A DNA stretch of 64,000 nt from Poriferisodalis sp965237655. Its GTDB lineage: Bacteria > Actinomycetota > Acidimicrobiia > Acidimicrobiales > Poriferisodalaceae. The notes under the pieces were generated by a model. The model was not told the origin of the DNA, did no database searches, and saw nothing but the letters and a program-made list of their open reading frames with translations. This document shows, in pieces, positions 62,162 to 64,000 of this stretch. Numbering within the stretch: position 1 is the stretch's first letter; each line of letters begins with the position of its first letter. Position numbers and translations under genes: made by a program. The stretch covers positions 1,550,001 to 1,614,000 of the forward strand of contig NZ_CBDEGB010000001.1 of assembly GCF_965237655.1 (NCBI RefSeq). Direction: 5' to 3'.

Positions 62162-62197
62162 ATCCCCCAGCCGAAGCGACATCACGTCAGACACACG

Positions 62198-62983
62198 TCA
62201 GTCGGTGTCCAGAACGACTGGCAGGGGGGCACGTACAACCTGTTCGCGGACGATGTGACCGACGGTGTTCCCGACGACTGCGGCCAGGACGCGGCGTCGG
62301 CGTGCTCGCTGAGCGTCCCGGGCTCGAAGCGGGGCAACTTCGAGGTCGACGGCGACTCGGATTGGTTCGCGGTGGATCTGGCAGCGAACAAGACGTACCG
62401 GTTCAATCAGACTGGCGTGTCGATCGGGTTCGGCCCGGTGACGGGGGTGACGCTGTGGGATCCGAAGATCCTCAGGATCTACGACCAGCACGGGATACGG
62501 TTAGCGGGCACATCTGGCGGCAACAGCTGGTCGGGCGATCTGGAGGCAGAGGTGGAGTTCGCGCCGCTGGTGTCGGACACCTGTGACCTGACCGCGGGCG
62601 CTGTCGTCGATAGGGGGCCCAATGGCGTGGGCACGTATCGGTTGTCGGTGAGCAAGGTGGGCAACGCGCCGCCGCCGCCGGACGACTACCCGGGTGACGA
62701 CTCGACGTTGGGGTCGGTGCTGGTGGGCGAGTCCGAGGACGGCGAGATCGACTTCCGCGACGACCGGGATTGGTTCCAGGCGTGGCTGGTGGGCGGCGCG
62801 GAGTATGCCATCACCGTGGAGGGCACAGGATCGGACGCGCTAGACGACCCGCGGCTGGGCGGTGTGTACGACTCGCGGGGCAGGATCGTGTCCACCGACG
62901 CCGACGGCTGCTGCCTCGTCGACGCCGACGCCGACGAGGCATGGACCGGCACCTGCGCCCTCACCGTCAACAATGCCCAATGA
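62198..62983 (+). pseudogene. C-terminal remnant of a secreted PPC-domain protein
   Basis: The frame is open from the IS3 right end and encodes VGVQNDWQGGTYNLFADDVT, then two PPC-like modules (VDGDSDWFAVDLAANKTYRF and FRDDRDWFQAWLVGGAEYAI) ending CALTVNNAQ. It resembles the modules of the large protein at 55.6-58.2 kb. Its N-terminus and signal peptide are missing, consistent with truncation by the IS. The stop overlaps the ABC ATPase start (ATGA), so the two were probably one operon. Confidence 0.75.
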
Positions 62984-63867
62984 CAGACCGCACCCAGACC
63001 AGGACCCTGCACGGTGGTCGTCGCCCGTCGGATGCCATGAGTGACGCGGCCACCCAGCCCGCGGAGTCCGTTGCTGCTGCCCGGGTGGTGGGCGCGGTCA
63101 AGATCTACGGATCGGGCGAGACCGAGGTCCGAGCCCTCGACAATGTGGACATCACTTTCGAGAGAGGGTGCTTCACCGCGATCATGGGCCCGTCGGGGTC
63201 GGGCAAGTCCACGCTCATGCACTGCATGGCCGCTCTCGACGACCTCACCGAGGGCCAGGCCTTCATCGGCGACACCGATCTGAGCACCCTCTCCGACAGA
63301 GAGCTGACCAGGCTGCGCCGCGACCGGCTGGGGTTCGTCTTCCAGGCTTTCAACCTGGTTCCCACGCTGACCGCCATTGAGAACATCACCTTGCCAATGG
63401 ACCTGGCCCGGCGTGAGCCCGACCGGGAGTGGGTGGACAGCGTGATCGCCACGATGGGCCTGGGCGACCGTTTGGCCCACCGGCCCAACGAGCTGTCCGG
63501 CGGCCAGCAGCAGCGGGTGGCGTTGTCAAGGGCGCTGGCCAGCAAGGCGGAGATCATCTTCGCCGATGAGCCCAGCGGCAATCTTGACTCCCGGTCTGGA
63601 ACCGATGTCATGCGGTTCATGCGCCAAGCGGTGGACGATCTGGGCCGGACCGTCGTGATGGTCACCCACGACGTCAAGGCGGCGTCCTACGCCGATCGGG
63701 CAGTGTTTTTGGGTGACGGGAGCCTCCGAGGCGAGATGCTCAACCCCACCGCCGTGGAGATGCTCGACTACATCAAGATCCTGCAAGTGGGCCACTTCGT
63801 CCGGAGCACACCCGGGGGGGCCACGATGGACGAAGTCCTGGAATTCATGGAGGACATGGATGATTGA
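62980..63867 (+). CDS. ABC transporter ATPase, MacB/LolD type
   Basis: A 295-residue ATPase with AAARVVGAVKIYGSGETEVR, Walker A MGPSGSGKST, FVFQAFNLVPTLTAIENITL, signature LSGGQQQRVALSRA, Walker B IIFADEPSGNLDS and VVMVTHDVKAASYADRAVFL. The HPNELSGGQQQ-type block reads HRPNELSGGQQQ. MacB/LolD-type ATPases work with FtsX-fold permeases to move lipoproteins or peptides or drive periplasmic work. ATG 62980 overlaps the preceding stop; ATG 63037 is an alternative. A 50-residue C-terminal tail is unusual. Confidence 0.9.
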   Translation: MTDRTQTRTLHGGRRPSDAMSDAATQPAESVAAARVVGAVKIYGSGETEVRALDNVDITFERGCFTAIMGPSGSGKSTLMHCMAALDDLTEGQAFIGDTDLSTLSDRELTRLRRDRLGFVFQAFNLVPTLTAIENITLPMDLARREPDREWVDSVIATMGLGDRLAHRPNELSGGQQQRVALSRALASKAEIIFADEPSGNLDSRSGTDVMRFMRQAVDDLGRTVVMVTHDVKAASYADRAVFLGDGSLRGEMLNPTAVEMLDYIKILQVGHFVRSTPGGATMDEVLEFMEDMDD

Positions 63868-63926
63868 TGTCGGGCCATGTCAGGGGTATCCCCCACGCCG
63901 GTGCGTCCTGATTCGGTAGCGGTCCG

Positions 63927-64000
63927 ATGACCTTGCTACGCTTCAGCGTCCGCGGCATCGCGGGCGCCAAGGTCCGGTTTGCGATGACCACGCTGGCGGT
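63927..64000 (+). CDS. Start of an FtsX/MacB-type permease, cut by the window end
   Basis: ATG 63927 opens MTLLRFSVRGIAGAKVRFAM followed by TTLA, the typical cytoplasmic start of FtsX-fold permeases paired with MacB/LolD ATPases. Only 24 codons are visible. It follows the ATPase gene by 59 nt. Confidence 0.65.
   Translation, partial: MTLLRFSVRGIAGAKVRFAMTTLA

Larger units (their letters stand above)
60749..62195 (+). mobile_element. IS3-family insertion sequence, apparently intact
   Basis: About 1.45 kb with inverted ends TG(C/T)GTCTGAC, continuing inward through TGTCGCT and TTCAGCC(T/C)GCATG. It carries orfA and orfB with all catalytic residues. Its right end abuts the 3' part of a secreted-protein gene, which it appears to have cut. 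No clear target duplication is visible, possibly because the left side was rearranged by the 161-bp duplication. Confidence 0.85.

Overview
This window is a high-GC actinobacterial chromosome segment. The best fit is a member of the Acidimicrobiia or a related marine or host-associated lineage. The evidence is the order comF-like / hpf / secA / prfB / ftsE / ftsX, frequent GTG starts, a deazaflavin (F420)-type nitroreductase-family protein, a cell-wall-binding-repeat protein and CoA-ester metabolism genes. The assignment is inferred from gene content; no 16S or marker search was possible.

Region 1 (1-17.6 kb) is an ordinary core backbone: ComF-like phosphoribosyltransferase (5'-truncated by the window), hpf, secA, prfB, a vapBC toxin-antitoxin pair, ftsE-ftsX, enoyl-CoA hydratase, an MFS transporter, an EthD-like protein, a small zincin, acyl-CoA dehydrogenase, dienelactone hydrolase, an alpha/beta hydrolase, a VOC protein, thpR and trpC. 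Between thpR and trpC is the most striking gene of the window (15520-16755). It encodes an acidic lipoprotein with a DsbE/TlpA-like thioredoxin domain whose first active-site cysteine codon is an in-frame TGA (W-TGA-P-N-C). A SECIS-like hairpin with a GGUC loop follows 26 nt downstream. I read it as a candidate selenoprotein.

Region 2 (17.7-35 kb) holds two PD-(D/E)XK-like proteins, a voltage-sensor potassium channel, a CWB2-repeat protein, a small membrane protein, a PQ-loop protein, a second MFS paralogue, an ISL3-family insertion sequence, a decayed formate/nitrite transporter, the F420-type protein and a dipeptide/oligopeptide ABC operon (dppB-dppC-dppDF fusion) translationally coupled to a class-III aminotransferase, with the substrate-binding protein downstream.

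Region 3 (35-55.5 kb) is accessory: a second ISL3 copy with a clean 8-bp target duplication, a broken ImmA/IrrE regulator, an SRPBCC protein, a hydrolase, a Type II-like restriction-modification pair (42-44 kb), an IS3-family element with a -1 frameshift signal, an XRE antitoxin-like gene with a near-consensus promoter, a DUF4041/T5orf172 GIY-YIG protein rearranged by an ISL3 fragment, a nuclease-like protein, a MITE-like 151-bp element, a TetR regulator and a molybdenum-hydroxylase remnant.

Region 4 (55.5-64 kb) carries a large secreted fibronectin-type-III protein preceded by twin operator-like palindromes, a SIR2-like gene cut off by IS remnants, nested IS3 remnants with a 161-bp direct duplication, an intact IS3 element, the 3' remnant of a second secreted protein, and a MacB/LolD-type ABC ATPase with the start of its permease. 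Several genes show internal deletions or frameshifts (FNT channel, ImmA/IrrE, molybdenum hydroxylase, SIR2), so the accessory half looks like a zone of ongoing insertion and decay.
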